Of a stretch of 64,000 bases of DNA, positions 36,826 through 45,490 are shown in pieces. Every line of letters begins with the position of its first letter. The first letter of the stretch is position 1. A model generated the notes under the pieces. It did not search any database. It was not told the origin of the DNA and saw nothing but the letters and a program-made list of their open reading frames with translations. Made by a program: the position numbers and the translations under genes. The stretch is from Rhodococcus triatomae BKS 15-14 (GTDB taxonomy: Bacteria > Actinomycetota > Actinomycetes > Mycobacteriales > Mycobacteriaceae): assembly GCA_000341795.1 (NCBI GenBank), contig AODO01000006.1, positions 62,001-126,000 of the forward strand, written 5' to 3'.

Positions 36826-36926
36826 CCGACGACGAGCTCGACGCCGTCGCCGACGTGCTGCACGACCTCGACGACATCGGCCTCAACGCTCCCCGATTCG
36901 ACACGAGTCCTGACCCGAAAGGCTGA
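36798..36926 (+). CDS. possible small protein overlapping the VOC gene
   Basis: 42-residue acidic ORF overlapping the VOC gene by 28 bp and ending 1 bp before the next gene. Its sequence, DGLTDDELDAVADVLHDLDD, is rich in Asp/Leu and looks helical, with codon positions typical of real coding. A GTG start at 36798 has a weak AGAG upstream; GTG 36810 is also possible. It may be a real coupled micro-gene or the end of a frameshifted VOC tail. Confidence 0.45.
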   Translation: MALSVRDGLTDDELDAVADVLHDLDDIGLNAPRFDTSPDPKG

Positions 36927-36927
36927 C

Positions 36928-38232
36928 GTGAACACGCCTCCCCGGACCCCGGACGCCCGGACCGCCAAGCTCCGCACCCCGATGTTCTGGCTGGCGCCGA
37001 TCACCGCGGTGTCACTGCTGATGTCGCTGCTCGCGGCGCTCTACCTCGGCGGAATCCTGGACCCGAAGGGCAACCTGCGGGACTTCCCCATCGCCGTGGT
37101 GAACCAGGACGAGGGCGACGTGCCGCCCGGGTCCGACACCCGGCAGAACATCGGCGACCAGATCGTCGCCGGCCTCGTCGAGGGCGTCCCGTCCGACAAG
37201 ATCGATCTGAAACAGGTCGGCATCGCCAGTGCCCAGCAGATGCTCGATTCGGCCGAGGTCTACGGGGCGATCGTCATCCCCTCGGACTTCACCAAGAGAC
37301 TGACGATCCTCGCCGAGTCGAGCGTGGTCCCCGGTGACGTCGAGAAGCCGGTGATCACTGTCTTCACCAACCCTCGCGCCGGCACCTTCGCGGCCGCCCT
37401 CACCTCGGCCATCACCGATCCTGCCCTCGCGGCGGTGAACGAGAAGGTCGGCACCCAATTGTCCGGGCAGGTCGCCGCCGCGGTAGGCGAGACACCCGTC
37501 CCGGGCGCGGCGAGGCTGACCCTGGCCACCCCGATCGACGTACTGACCGTGGCGCACAAGCCGCTGCCCGACGGCACCGGAAACGGGCTGTCCGCGTTCT
37601 ACTACGCGCTGCTGGTGATCCTCGCCGGCTTCACCGGCGCGATGGTGGTGAACACCCTCGTCGACGGAATGCTCGGCTTCGCACCCACCGAGTTCGGTCC
37701 GCGCTACGTACACAACCCGAAGGTGGAGATCTCGCGTCTGCACACCCTCGCGGTCAAGTGGGGGATCATGGTGATCCTCGCCCTGCTCGTGTCCGGGTTG
37801 TACGTGGGCATTTCACATCTGTTGGGCATGCCACTGCCGAACGCCCTCGGCCTGTGGATGTACGGCGTGTTCGCGATCGCCGCCGTCGGGATCACGGCAC
37901 TGTCGGTACTGGCCGTGTTCGGCAGCATCGGGATGATCGTCAACCTGATCGTGTTCGTCGTGCTCGGACTCCCGTCCGCAGGCGGCACGATCCCGATCGA
38001 GGCGACGCCGCCGTTCTTCGGCTGGCTCGCGACGTTCGAGCCGATGCACCAGGTGTACATCGGGATTCGCAGCCTGCTGTACTTCGGGCAGGGCGGCGCG
38101 GCGGGCCTCACCCACTCCGTCGCGATGACGGGGATCGGGCTCGCGATCGGCCTGCTGCTCGGCGGGGTCGTCACCTATCTCTACGACCACAAGGGATTTC
38201 ATCGCGGGACGGCGGAGGTCCGCGGTTCCTGA
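36928..38232 (+). CDS. YhgE/Pip- or DUF3533-like ABC-2-type membrane protein
   Basis: 434 residues. One TM helix near the N-terminus (ITAVSLLMSLLAALYLGGIL), an extracytoplasmic domain with FPIAVVNQDEG (the YhgE N-terminal signature) and VYGAIVIPSDFTKRL, then about five TM helices with an ABC-2-like TM domain. It may take part in export of membrane or cell-wall material, or phage-receptor function as in Pip. GTG 36928 begins directly after the small ORF. Its 3' end overlaps the convergent MpaB gene by 34 bp. Confidence 0.85.
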   Translation: MNTPPRTPDARTAKLRTPMFWLAPITAVSLLMSLLAALYLGGILDPKGNLRDFPIAVVNQDEGDVPPGSDTRQNIGDQIVAGLVEGVPSDKIDLKQVGIASAQQMLDSAEVYGAIVIPSDFTKRLTILAESSVVPGDVEKPVITVFTNPRAGTFAAALTSAITDPALAAVNEKVGTQLSGQVAAAVGETPVPGAARLTLATPIDVLTVAHKPLPDGTGNGLSAFYYALLVILAGFTGAMVVNTLVDGMLGFAPTEFGPRYVHNPKVEISRLHTLAVKWGIMVILALLVSGLYVGISHLLGMPLPNALGLWMYGVFAIAAVGITALSVLAVFGSIGMIVNLIVFVVLGLPSAGGTIPIEATPPFFGWLATFEPMHQVYIGIRSLLYFGQGGAAGLTHSVAMTGIGLAIGLLLGGVVTYLYDHKGFHRGTAEVRGS

Positions 38233-38987
38233 GTCCTCGGGAACAACGCGCGCCGAGCCACGTCGACGTAGCGGTGCTCGGGTCCGCGGGCGGCGATCAC
38301 CTTGCGCCACCCCACGTAGGCGGCGAGCGCAGCGCGATCGGACCCCTGCACCCCGAACAGTTCCCGCGCCGTCGGGTGCAGCAGTTCCCGGACCACACCG
38401 GCAGGCATCCAGCGGACCACCCAGGAGTCCGGCCGGAGGAGTTGTTCACGGAAGAACTCGCCGTCGCGGCCGAGGCGCAGCCCCGCGCACGCGTCGGCGA
38501 AGTAGTCCTGGAAGTCGGTCCACGTGGCGGGCATCGCTCGGGCGGAGATGCCGTATCTGCGGTACCAGATCGAGCACTCCTCGTACAGCCGTTCCCGCTC
38601 GGCGGGTGTCAACGGCCGGATGAACGTCTCGACCATCGTGAACAGCGTGTCCACATAGGTGGCGTGCTGAAAGTGGAACAGTTCCGGGTTCAGAGCGTGA
38701 TACCGCCGACCGTGATCGTCGGTGCCCTTCACCCGCTCGTGTCCGTACCGGATCAGCGAGGACAGGTCGCGGTCGGCATACGCGATGCCGGTGAGCATTG
38801 GAACGGTGTGCCGCTCGTGCTCCCAGACCCGTTTCGGGGTGGTGGAGTGCTCCCGGATCGCACCGGAGATGGACGGGTGCAGCATCTGCAGGGACACGGC
38901 CCGCGGCAACGTCAGCAGGAAGCGGCGGTCACCGAGGAACTCCCACAGCAGTGTTCCCGGCCCGAGTCCGTCGTCGAGCGCGGGCAT
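38199..38987 (-). CDS. oxygenase MpaB family protein (DUF2236), paralogue 2
   Basis: 262 residues. DUF2236 signatures: GTLLWEFLGDRRFLLTLPRAVSLQMLHPSISGAI near the N-terminus, FHFQHATYVDTLFTMVE and ARAMPATWTDFQDYFADA. The His of LHPSI and HFQHAT are candidate haem ligands. ATG 38987 overlaps the stop of the upstream paralogue by one base (TGATG), so translation is coupled. Its end overlaps the convergent YhgE-like gene by 34 bp. Substrate unknown. Confidence 0.85.
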   Translation of the reverse strand: MPALDDGLGPGTLLWEFLGDRRFLLTLPRAVSLQMLHPSISGAIREHSTTPKRVWEHERHTVPMLTGIAYADRDLSSLIRYGHERVKGTDDHGRRYHALNPELFHFQHATYVDTLFTMVETFIRPLTPAERERLYEECSIWYRRYGISARAMPATWTDFQDYFADACAGLRLGRDGEFFREQLLRPDSWVVRWMPAGVVRELLHPTARELFGVQGSDRAALAAYVGWRKVIAARGPEHRYVDVARRALFPRTQEPRTSAVPR

Positions 38988-39904
38988 CAGATCAGCTTGG
39001 TGCCCTTGTTGATCCGCCGGCGCAGGTCCCGCATGAGGACGTAGCTGCCCCCGTGCCGGACGAACCGCGGCAGGAACCGGTTGACGAACGCGACGAAGAT
39101 GAACAGGTGCTCGAACCGTCGCCTGTCGTCCTCGGTCCACTCGAGGTCGAGCTTCTCCCGGAACAGCGGAGGCAGGAAGCCGATCGTCAGGAATCTCAGC
39201 AGGTTTCGGAACTGGAAGCGCAGCGGCCAGGCGATCATCCGGAGGTCGACGAGATCGTTGACGAATTGTTTTGTGCGGTCGTCGAACTCGACGCGCTCAC
39301 AGGCCGTGTTCCAGTACACCTCGAAGTCGGCGCGGGTCGCCGGCCACATCTCCTCGGTGACCTGCAGCGTGGTGCCCAGCGTCGAGGCCTTCTGGTAGAA
39401 GTGCTCGAGTTCGTCGGGCGGGAGGATGCCGTGCAGCAGTTGGTGCGAGTCCTCGAACCCGATGTACAGGCACGCCGCGACCCACATCTGCAGTTCACGG
39501 TTGAACGCGTTGTAGGCGACGGGGCTGTTCTCGTCGGACCGGACGTGCCGGTGCGCCCCGTTGACCGCCTCCCGGTAGGCGTGACGCTCGGCGTCGGTGC
39601 CGAGGATCGCGACGGCGAGGTACTGGGTGGTGGTGCGGGCCCGCTTCCAGGGGTGGTGCATGAGAGCCCCGGATTCGACCTTGCTCTCCATCACCCCGTA
39701 CGCGACCTCGGGCCAGCCGATCTGCATCGCGACGTTCGCGGCGGCACCGGCGAACGACCAGAAGTCGAGCGCGTCGGTGAGGTCCGGGTTCTTGCGGATC
39801 CACCGCTTGCGGGTGGCGGTGATGGTGATGCGCGTGCGGTCCGTCGTCAGCCGCGGACGCCCGTCGAGCCGGCTCTCGTCGAGATCGACGTAATTGCGAG
39901 GCAT
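38987..39904 (-). CDS. oxygenase MpaB family protein (DUF2236), paralogue 3
   Basis: 305 residues. DUF2236 protein: LDFWSFAGAAANVAMQIGWPEVAYGVMESKVESGAL, MHHPWKRARTT, YREAVNGAHRHVRS and FNRELQMWVAACLYIGFEDS. His in MHHPW and GAHRHV could ligate haem. It is the first gene of a two-gene unit with paralogue 2; the two may form a hetero-oligomer. A good promoter (TTGACG, 16-nt spacer, TATGTT) lies about 120 bp upstream. Confidence 0.88.
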   Translation of the reverse strand: MPRNYVDLDESRLDGRPRLTTDRTRITITATRKRWIRKNPDLTDALDFWSFAGAAANVAMQIGWPEVAYGVMESKVESGALMHHPWKRARTTTQYLAVAILGTDAERHAYREAVNGAHRHVRSDENSPVAYNAFNRELQMWVAACLYIGFEDSHQLLHGILPPDELEHFYQKASTLGTTLQVTEEMWPATRADFEVYWNTACERVEFDDRTKQFVNDLVDLRMIAWPLRFQFRNLLRFLTIGFLPPLFREKLDLEWTEDDRRRFEHLFIFVAFVNRFLPRFVRHGGSYVLMRDLRRRINKGTKLI

Positions 39905-40026
39905 ACCGCCCCCTCCTCAGATGGATCCCCCGGTGAGCGAAACGATCGGCACACCAACAACTGTCGCAGGCCTCCGGTGCGGACACCCCCCGTGCTCACA
40001 CCTCTACCACCTGCGGAATTATCGTT

Positions 40027-40054
40027 AACATACCATCTGATACAACTTCGTCAA
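40027..40054 (-). promoter_or_regulatory. sigma70-type promoter for the MpaB pair
   Basis: On the minus strand, TTGACG (40054-40049) and TATGTT (40032-40027) are separated by 16 nt, in an A+T-rich stretch about 120 bp before the start of paralogue 3. Confidence 0.65.
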
Positions 40055-40161
40055 GACTGTTTCATTCGTGATCTCGGCGAGGCCGCGACAGCGCCCGCCC
40101 GACACCCCCCCGCTACACTGCCTAGTGCAGCGGGGACGGACACGCGTGTCCGGAACCCGAC

Positions 40162-40234
40162 GCCCTCGTAGCTCAGGGGATAGAGCACGGCTCTCCTAAA
40201 GCCGGTGTCGCAGGTTCGAATCCTGCCGAGGGCA
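40162..40234 (+). tRNA. tRNA-Arg(CCT)
   Basis: 73-nt cloverleaf. The 7-bp acceptor stem is GCCCTCG/CGAGGGC with discriminator A; the D arm is GCTC/GAGC; the anticodon stem CGGCT/AGCCG has loop CTCCTAA with anticodon CCT at 40195-40197; the T arm is GCAGG TTCGAAT CCTGC. No CCA is encoded. It reads AGG codons, which are rare in this DNA. No integrated element is seen beside it. Confidence 0.98.
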
Positions 40235-40265
40235 CACCCGGAATCGCATCCCGCCCGCCGTCGCC

Positions 40266-41144
40266 CTACAGCATGCGCGGCGCGTCACCACCCTCGTACA
40301 GGTCGGTCCGGTCGACGACGTTCCACAGCTCGACCGTCTGGACGATCCAGAACGCGGCGAACTCCACGATGAGCAGGGCCTCGGTGACGATCACGAGATG
40401 CCCCCAGTCGGGGAACGCGAGGTGCACGACGACGACAGCGACCAACGTGGCCATCATCGCGGTCGCGACAACCCGATAAAGCCGGGCATAGCGAGCCCCG
40501 TCCGGCGTGTACGCCGCCGAGACGGCACTGGCGATCGCCACGCCGATGACCCCCGCGAACACCAGCGTCGCCGCCACCGTGTGTGCGTGCCGCGCGAACA
40601 GGTCCGGCGCGAACACGAACACGAGCAGGCCCGCCACCACGATCACCCAACCGAGGATCCGCACCGCACGGGCCACCGGGCGCAGCGACCGGTCGGCCCC
40701 CGTCCGCCGGGCGATCACCAGCGCCGCGATCTCGGCGACGGCGCCCGCGATCAGGATCGCCCACACGCTGTCGCGGACACTGTCGGGCATGCCGTCGGCC
40801 GCTGCGGTAACCGTCCACCCGCACTCGCCCCGCGACGGCGGCGCCGCGGGAACGACCGCGACGACGAACGCCAGGAAGCCGGCCAGGTTCAACAGCACGT
40901 CCTCGGTGTCCGAACTGCCCTTGTAGACGATCAGGCCGACACCGAGCGCACACAGGACGGCGACGAAGACATCCCCCACCGACGAGTAGTAGAACGCGCT
41001 GATCGAGTTCCGCCAGCAACCCGATCTCGCGGTCGCCAGCAGGATCGCGGTCGCGAGGGACACCACCAGGACGACGGTGGCCAGCCTCAGGTACCGGTAC
41101 GTGGTGAGGACAGCGTCGCCTCTGCCCTCGGCGCCGTCGCTCAT
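40266..41144 (-). CDS. multispanning membrane protein of unknown function
   Basis: 292 residues with about eight TM helices, e.g. LATVVLVVSLATAILLATA, VFVAVLCALGVGLIVY, LLNLAGFLAFVVAVVPAAP and VIVVAGLLVFVFAPDLFA. The loop ISAFYYSSVGDVFV after an early Cys resembles DUF998-like or related membrane proteins, but I do not assign a family. No catalytic motif is visible. ATG 41144 is preferred over 41162 because GGGAGGTGA lies 8 nt before it. It converges toward the tRNA and is divergent from the lipoprotein gene. Function cannot be inferred. Confidence 0.8.
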   Translation of the reverse strand: MSDGAEGRGDAVLTTYRYLRLATVVLVVSLATAILLATARSGCWRNSISAFYYSSVGDVFVAVLCALGVGLIVYKGSSDTEDVLLNLAGFLAFVVAVVPAAPPSRGECGWTVTAAADGMPDSVRDSVWAILIAGAVAEIAALVIARRTGADRSLRPVARAVRILGWVIVVAGLLVFVFAPDLFARHAHTVAATLVFAGVIGVAIASAVSAAYTPDGARYARLYRVVATAMMATLVAVVVVHLAFPDWGHLVIVTEALLIVEFAAFWIVQTVELWNVVDRTDLYEGGDAPRML

Positions 41145-41302
41145 GGCTCTCACCTCCCGCACCCTCCCCCGAGTATCCCGCCGTGAACGTCGACTCCGCG
41201 CCCGACACGGCGGGTGACACGTCGCCCGATCGCCGCGTTCACCGTGGTCGCACGCGGCCGCCCCCTGTTGCCACTACGCCGGGTCACGGGCACTATGTCC
41301 GG

Positions 41303-42220
41303 GTGCCTCGTTCCGGACCGGCCCCCGTCATCCTTCTGCCGCTCACCTTGAGCGCGGTGATGGTGCTCGCCGGATGCTCCACTCCGGACGCCGCCTCGGA
41401 CCCCGCGGCCGCGCCGTCGACGACACCGAGCGCGTACACGAAACTCCCGTCGACGGCCTCGATCGGACACTGTGGCCCCGACAGTGGACTGACCCATTCA
41501 CCGGGAACTCTCACCATCGCAACCGACTCCCCCGCCTACGCGCCCTGGTTCGTCGACGACGACCCTTCCAACGGAAAGGGTTTCGAGGGTTCGGTTGCGC
41601 GGACCGTCGCCCAGCGCCTGGGCTACACCCCGGATCGGATCTCGTTCGTCCGGGTGCCGTGGTCCGAGGCGATCGCGCCGGGACCCAAGGACTTCGACTT
41701 CGACATCAACCAGGTGACGATCGTCGGCGACCGCCGCGAATCCGTCGACTTCTCGTCCCCGTACTATGCGGTCACGCAGGCGATCGTCGCAATGGAAGGC
41801 TCCCCCGCCGCGGCCTCGCGCAACCTCAACGACCTGACCGGATTCCGGCTCGGCGCCCAGATCGAATCGACCAGCCTGGCCGCGATCGAAGGAACCATCC
41901 GCCCACAGCAGGAGGCCGTCGCGTTCGAGACCAACGAGGACGCCAAGGTCGCGCTCGCCGACGGGCGGATCGACGCACTGGTCGTGGACATACCGACCGG
42001 ATTCCAGATCACCGAGTCGGATCTGCCGAAAAGCGTTCTCGTCGGGCAGTTCCCGCGGCCCAACACCGTCACCGAGTTCTTCGGGCTGGTACTGGAGAAG
42101 AACAGTCCACTGACCCCGTGCGCATCGGCGGCCGTGGACGCGCTCTACGAGGACGGCACCCTCGACGCCCTCGCGCAGACCTGGCTGGTCGACTCGATCG
42201 ACACCCCGATCCTCGAGTAG
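41303..42220 (+). CDS. solute-binding lipoprotein of an ABC transporter (family 3, amino-acid type)
   Basis: 305 residues. The lipobox is VLAGC with Cys near residue 24, so it is a membrane-anchored extracytoplasmic lipoprotein. The fold matches family 3 solute-binding proteins: LTIATDSPAYAPWFVDDDPSNGKGFEGSVARTVAQRLG, DFDINQVTIVGDRRESVDFSSPYYAV and GRIDALVVDIPTGF. The GTG at 41303 gives a tidy signal peptide, and a TATGT box just upstream suggests a leaderless mRNA. No permease or ATPase genes follow, so it is an orphan. It probably binds a polar amino acid. Confidence 0.88.
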   Translation: MPRSGPAPVILLPLTLSAVMVLAGCSTPDAASDPAAAPSTTPSAYTKLPSTASIGHCGPDSGLTHSPGTLTIATDSPAYAPWFVDDDPSNGKGFEGSVARTVAQRLGYTPDRISFVRVPWSEAIAPGPKDFDFDINQVTIVGDRRESVDFSSPYYAVTQAIVAMEGSPAAASRNLNDLTGFRLGAQIESTSLAAIEGTIRPQQEAVAFETNEDAKVALADGRIDALVVDIPTGFQITESDLPKSVLVGQFPRPNTVTEFFGLVLEKNSPLTPCASAAVDALYEDGTLDALAQTWLVDSIDTPILE

Positions 42221-42301
42221 TCACCGAGACACCCGGCCTTCCGCGTCTCGCAGGCGTCAATCGCATTAACCGAGAGCTGGTTTCCCGAATCACACCCGCC
42301 G

Positions 42302-42315
42302 GGGACCTTGGACCC
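42302..42315 (+). promoter_or_regulatory. candidate DosR box upstream of universal stress protein copy 2
   Basis: GGGACCTTGGACCC matches GGGAC-N4-GTCCC except for one base (GACCC). Its centre is about 93 bp before the start codon of the second universal stress gene, a distance typical for DosR activation. Confidence 0.65.
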
Positions 42316-42401
42316 TCCCGATCGCCGCCGAGTTGGTCCATGCTGGAGGTTGCGGAACCGCGGTGGACCGCCCACCCGAAGTGTTCCGCCGAGGAGGATC
42401 A

Positions 42402-43277
42402 GTGACCATCAATCCCCCCGTCGTGGTGGGCGTCGACGGATCGGACACCTCGAATGCGGCCACCGTCTGGGCCGCCCGAACCGCGGCCGGCCACGGCGCC
42501 CCGCTGCGACTGGTGTCCGCCCAGGCGCCCCCGGTCGTACCCGGCGGCATGCTGGTGACGTCGCAGACCTTCTTCGACGACCTCGATGCCGAGTCACGCC
42601 GGATCCTGACCGCTGCGAAGACCCTCGCCGAGGAGTCCGCCCCCGGGGTCGACGTCGAGATGGCACTGCACAAGAGCCCGCCGATTCCACTGTTGCTCGA
42701 CCTGTCCGAGCAGGCCCGCATGATCGTCCTCGGCACCAGGGGACGCGGCGCGATCCGCAGTGCCCTCCTCGGATCGGTGACCTCCGCAGTCGTCACCCAC
42801 GCACGCTGCCCGGTGGTGGTCGTGCCCTCCGCGGAACTCCCCGCTGTGGACGAGCCGGTCGTGGTCGGCGTCGACGGGTCGGCCAACAGTGTGCCCGCCA
42901 TCGAGGCGGCGTTCGTCGAGGCGTCGCAACGCCGAGTTCCTCTGGTCGCGGTGCACGCCTGGAGCGACATCGACTTCGACACCCTGCCGGTCGCGGTCGA
43001 GTCCCTGCCCTGGTCGGCGGTCGCCGAGAGCGAGGAGGCGTCGCTGGCCGAGGGCCTCGCCGGAATGCAGGAACGCTTCCCCGACGTCGCGGTGACCCGA
43101 GTCGTGGTGCAGGACAACGCCGTCGATCAGCTGGCGGCCCGGTCCGCGGAGGCCCAACTCGTCGTCGTGGGCAGCCACGGCCGCGGAGGGTTCCGCGGCA
43201 TGTTGCTCGGATCGACGAGCCGGGCGCTCCTGCACCGCACCGAGCGACCGCTGATGGTGGTGCGCGAACGACGCTGA
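42402..43277 (+). CDS. tandem-domain universal stress protein (UspA), copy 2
   Basis: 291 residues with two Usp domains: VVVGVDGSDTSNAATVWAART and VVVGVDGSANSVPAIEAAF. The ATP-binding patterns are GTRGRGAIRSALLGSV and GSHGRGGFRGMLLGST. It is a close paralogue of the copy at 30.3-31.2 kb. GTG 42402 follows GAGGAGG 5 nt upstream. A DosR-box-like site lies about 90 bp upstream, so it may belong to the same hypoxia/dormancy response. It converges on the SRPBCC gene after 15 bp. Confidence 0.93.
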   Translation: MTINPPVVVGVDGSDTSNAATVWAARTAAGHGAPLRLVSAQAPPVVPGGMLVTSQTFFDDLDAESRRILTAAKTLAEESAPGVDVEMALHKSPPIPLLLDLSEQARMIVLGTRGRGAIRSALLGSVTSAVVTHARCPVVVVPSAELPAVDEPVVVGVDGSANSVPAIEAAFVEASQRRVPLVAVHAWSDIDFDTLPVAVESLPWSAVAESEEASLAEGLAGMQERFPDVAVTRVVVQDNAVDQLAARSAEAQLVVVGSHGRGGFRGMLLGSTSRALLHRTERPLMVVRERR

Positions 43278-43292
43278 CGGATCAGCCGGCCG

Positions 43293-43724
43293 TCACCCGT
43301 AGACGGCCACGAAGGTCTTCAGTGAGGATTCGATGTCGCCCTTCAGTGCGCGGGCGACACCGGCGCCGATGGGTCCGAACAGGGGCGCGCCGCCGAGGTC
43401 GATGTTCAATCCGACCTCGGCGCCCGTGCCCTTCGGCGTCACCGACAGCACCAGCCCGATCTTCACCCCGCCCTTGCCGTCACCCTTGAGAGCCAGCTTC
43501 TGCGGCGGCGCGTAGTCGGTGATCGTCCAGCGGACCCGGTTGCGCAACCCCTTGACCGTCACCACCGATTCTGCGGTGGTGCCCGCCGACAGCTCCGCGG
43601 GCAGGTCGCCGCGCCAGGCTTCGTGAATCGAGAGCCACTTGTCGAATTCCGCCAGATCGCTTGCCTTTTCCCATGCGACCTCCGGGGCCAGGGGAACCAC
43701 GACCGAGACCTTCAGCTTTGCCAT
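43293..43724 (-). CDS. SRPBCC/polyketide-cyclase-like protein, Rv0910 toxin-like
   Basis: 143 residues with a START/SRPBCC fold. MAKLKVSVVVPLAPEVAWEKASDL, EFDKWLSIHEAWRGDLP, VKGLRNRVRWTI and LKGDGKGGVKIGL closely resemble the M. tuberculosis Rv0910 protein, described as the toxin of an Rv0909-Rv0910 pair. Here the antitoxin-like gene is 13.5 kb away, so the pair is split. A TACTAT -10 box ends about 7 nt before ATG 43724, so the mRNA is probably leaderless. Toxicity is not shown; it may instead be a ligand-binding protein. Confidence 0.75.
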   Translation of the reverse strand: MAKLKVSVVVPLAPEVAWEKASDLAEFDKWLSIHEAWRGDLPAELSAGTTAESVVTVKGLRNRVRWTITDYAPPQKLALKGDGKGGVKIGLVLSVTPKGTGAEVGLNIDLGGAPLFGPIGAGVARALKGDIESSLKTFVAVYG

Positions 43725-43748
43725 GCGCGCATAGTATCGACCGCACGG

Positions 43749-43794
43749 CGTAGCGTCCCGCACCCGGCGAGGGAACCGGGTGCGGGACGCTACG
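43749..43794 (-). terminator. 19-bp hairpin after the acetate-symporter operon
   Basis: Arms 43749-43767 and 43776-43794 are perfect inverted copies (19 bp) around an 8-nt loop. It lies 59 bp past the actP stop codon and just upstream of the SRPBCC promoter, so it probably insulates the two units. It lacks a T-run. Confidence 0.75.
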
Positions 43795-43852
43795 TGGGGC
43801 CGAGCCCCGGTGGGGGTTGTGCGTTGCGCGCCTGTGGATCGCGAGACACGCC

Positions 43853-45490
43853 CTAGTGGGCGACGGCCTTCTCCACACCGACACCGGTGAGGGAACGGAC
43901 CTCCATCTCGGCCTGCTTCGCCGGATCCTCCAGCTTGCGGCGTCCGACGTAGGTGCCTGCGATGCCGAGCAGGAACGCCAGCGGGATGGAGACGATGCCC
44001 GGGTTGGACAGCGGGAACCAGGAGAAGTCGCTGTCCGGGAACATCGACGACGTCGCACCGGAGACGGCCGGGGAGAACACGATCAGGACCAGGCAGCTGA
44101 TCAGACCGCCGTAGATGCTCCACAGGGCGCCGGTGGTGTTGAAGTTCTTCCAGAACAGCGAGTAGAGCAGGGTCGGCAGGTTCGCCGAGGCGGCGACAGC
44201 GAACGCCAGCGCCACCAGGAAGGCGATGTTCTGCCCCATCGCGAGGATGCCGAGCACGATCGCGGCGACACCGATCACCACAACGGTGATGCGCGAGACC
44301 TTGACCTGCTGCTCCTCGGTCGCGTTTCCGCGCTTGACGACGCTCGCGTAGATGTCGTGGGCGAAGGAGGCCGAGGCGGTGATCGCGAGGCCGGCGACGA
44401 CCGCGAGAATCGTGGCGAAGGCGACGGCGGAGATGATCGACAGGAACAGGGTGCCACCGAGTTCGAATGCGAGCAGCGGTGCGGCTGCGTTCTCCTTGCC
44501 GGGGGCGGCGAGGATCTTGTCGGGTCCGACCATGCGGGCGGCGCCGTAGCCGAGGACCAGGGTGAACAGGTAGAACGCGCCGATCAGGCCGATCGCCCAG
44601 GTCACCGAGCGGCGGGCCTCCTTCGCGGTGGGGACCGTGTAGAAGCGCATCAGCACGTGCGGCAGGCCCGCGGTGCCGAGCACCAACGCGATGCCGAGGG
44701 AGATGAAGTCGAGCTGCGACATCGACGTCAGGCCGTACTTGGCTCCGGGGGCGAGCACGTCACGACCGGCGACCGCCTCGTTCGTCGAGTTGGTGACCAT
44801 GTTCTGCGCATCGGAGAGCAGCTGGGAGAAGTTGCCGCGTACCGCGAACAGCACCAGGACGAACATGACGCCGGCACCGGCGATGAGCAGGACGGCCTTG
44901 ACCATCTGCACATAGGTGGTGCCCTTCATGCCGCCGACGAGGACGTACACGATCATCAGCACACCGACGACGGCGACGACGATCGCCTGCCCGGCCTTGT
45001 CGTGGATGTCGAGCAGCAGCGCGACGAGTCCACCGGCACCGGCCATCTGGGCGAGCAGGTAGAACAGCGAGACGACGAGCGTGGACAGCGCGGCGGCCAT
45101 GCGGACCGGCCGCTGCTTGAGCCGGAAGCTCAGCACGTCGGCCATCGTGAACCGACCGGTGTTGCGCAGCATCTCGGCGACCAGCAGCAGAGCCACCAGC
45201 CAGGCCACCAGGAAGCCGATCGAGTACAGGAAGCCGTCGTAGCCGTAGACGGCGATGGCGCCGGCGATGCCGAGGAACGACGCCGCGGACAGGTAGTCGC
45301 CGGCGATGGCGAAGCCGTTCTGAGGGCCGGTGAACTGGCCGCCGCCGGTGTAGAAGTCGGAGGCCTTCTTGGTGGTCCGGCTCGCTCGGATCACGATGCC
45401 CATCGTGATGACGACGAACGCCACGAAGATGGCGATGTTCAGTGCGGGGTTGCCGACACCCGAGCTGCCCTGGGCGAGGATCGTGGTCAC
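43853..45490 (-). CDS. actP: cation/monocarboxylate symporter (ActP/MctC-like)
   Basis: 545 residues, about 13 TM helices, sodium:solute symporter (SSS) family. Landmarks: SDFYTGGGQFTGPQNGFAIAGDYLSAASFLGIAGAIAVYGYDG, VYVLVGGMKGTTYVQMVKAVLL, GTAGLPHVLMRFYTVP. It imports acetate, and perhaps propionate or pyruvate, with a cation. The GTG start overlaps the DUF485 gene stop (GTGA), so the two are coupled, as in E. coli yjcH-actP and the corynebacterial Cg0952-mctC pair. A CRP/GlxR-like site upstream of the operon suggests carbon-source control. Confidence 0.95.
   Translation of the reverse strand: MTTILAQGSSGVGNPALNIAIFVAFVVITMGIVIRASRTTKKASDFYTGGGQFTGPQNGFAIAGDYLSAASFLGIAGAIAVYGYDGFLYSIGFLVAWLVALLLVAEMLRNTGRFTMADVLSFRLKQRPVRMAAALSTLVVSLFYLLAQMAGAGGLVALLLDIHDKAGQAIVVAVVGVLMIVYVLVGGMKGTTYVQMVKAVLLIAGAGVMFVLVLFAVRGNFSQLLSDAQNMVTNSTNEAVAGRDVLAPGAKYGLTSMSQLDFISLGIALVLGTAGLPHVLMRFYTVPTAKEARRSVTWAIGLIGAFYLFTLVLGYGAARMVGPDKILAAPGKENAAAPLLAFELGGTLFLSIISAVAFATILAVVAGLAITASASFAHDIYASVVKRGNATEEQQVKVSRITVVVIGVAAIVLGILAMGQNIAFLVALAFAVAASANLPTLLYSLFWKNFNTTGALWSIYGGLISCLVLIVFSPAVSGATSSMFPDSDFSWFPLSNPGIVSIPLAFLLGIAGTYVGRRKLEDPAKQAEMEVRSLTGVGVEKAVAH

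Noticed and set aside
40162-40234. tRNA-Arg as an integration site for the nearby island
   Set aside because: No duplicated tRNA 3' end, integrase or compositional shift is seen on either side; the lower-G+C island is more than 13 kb away.
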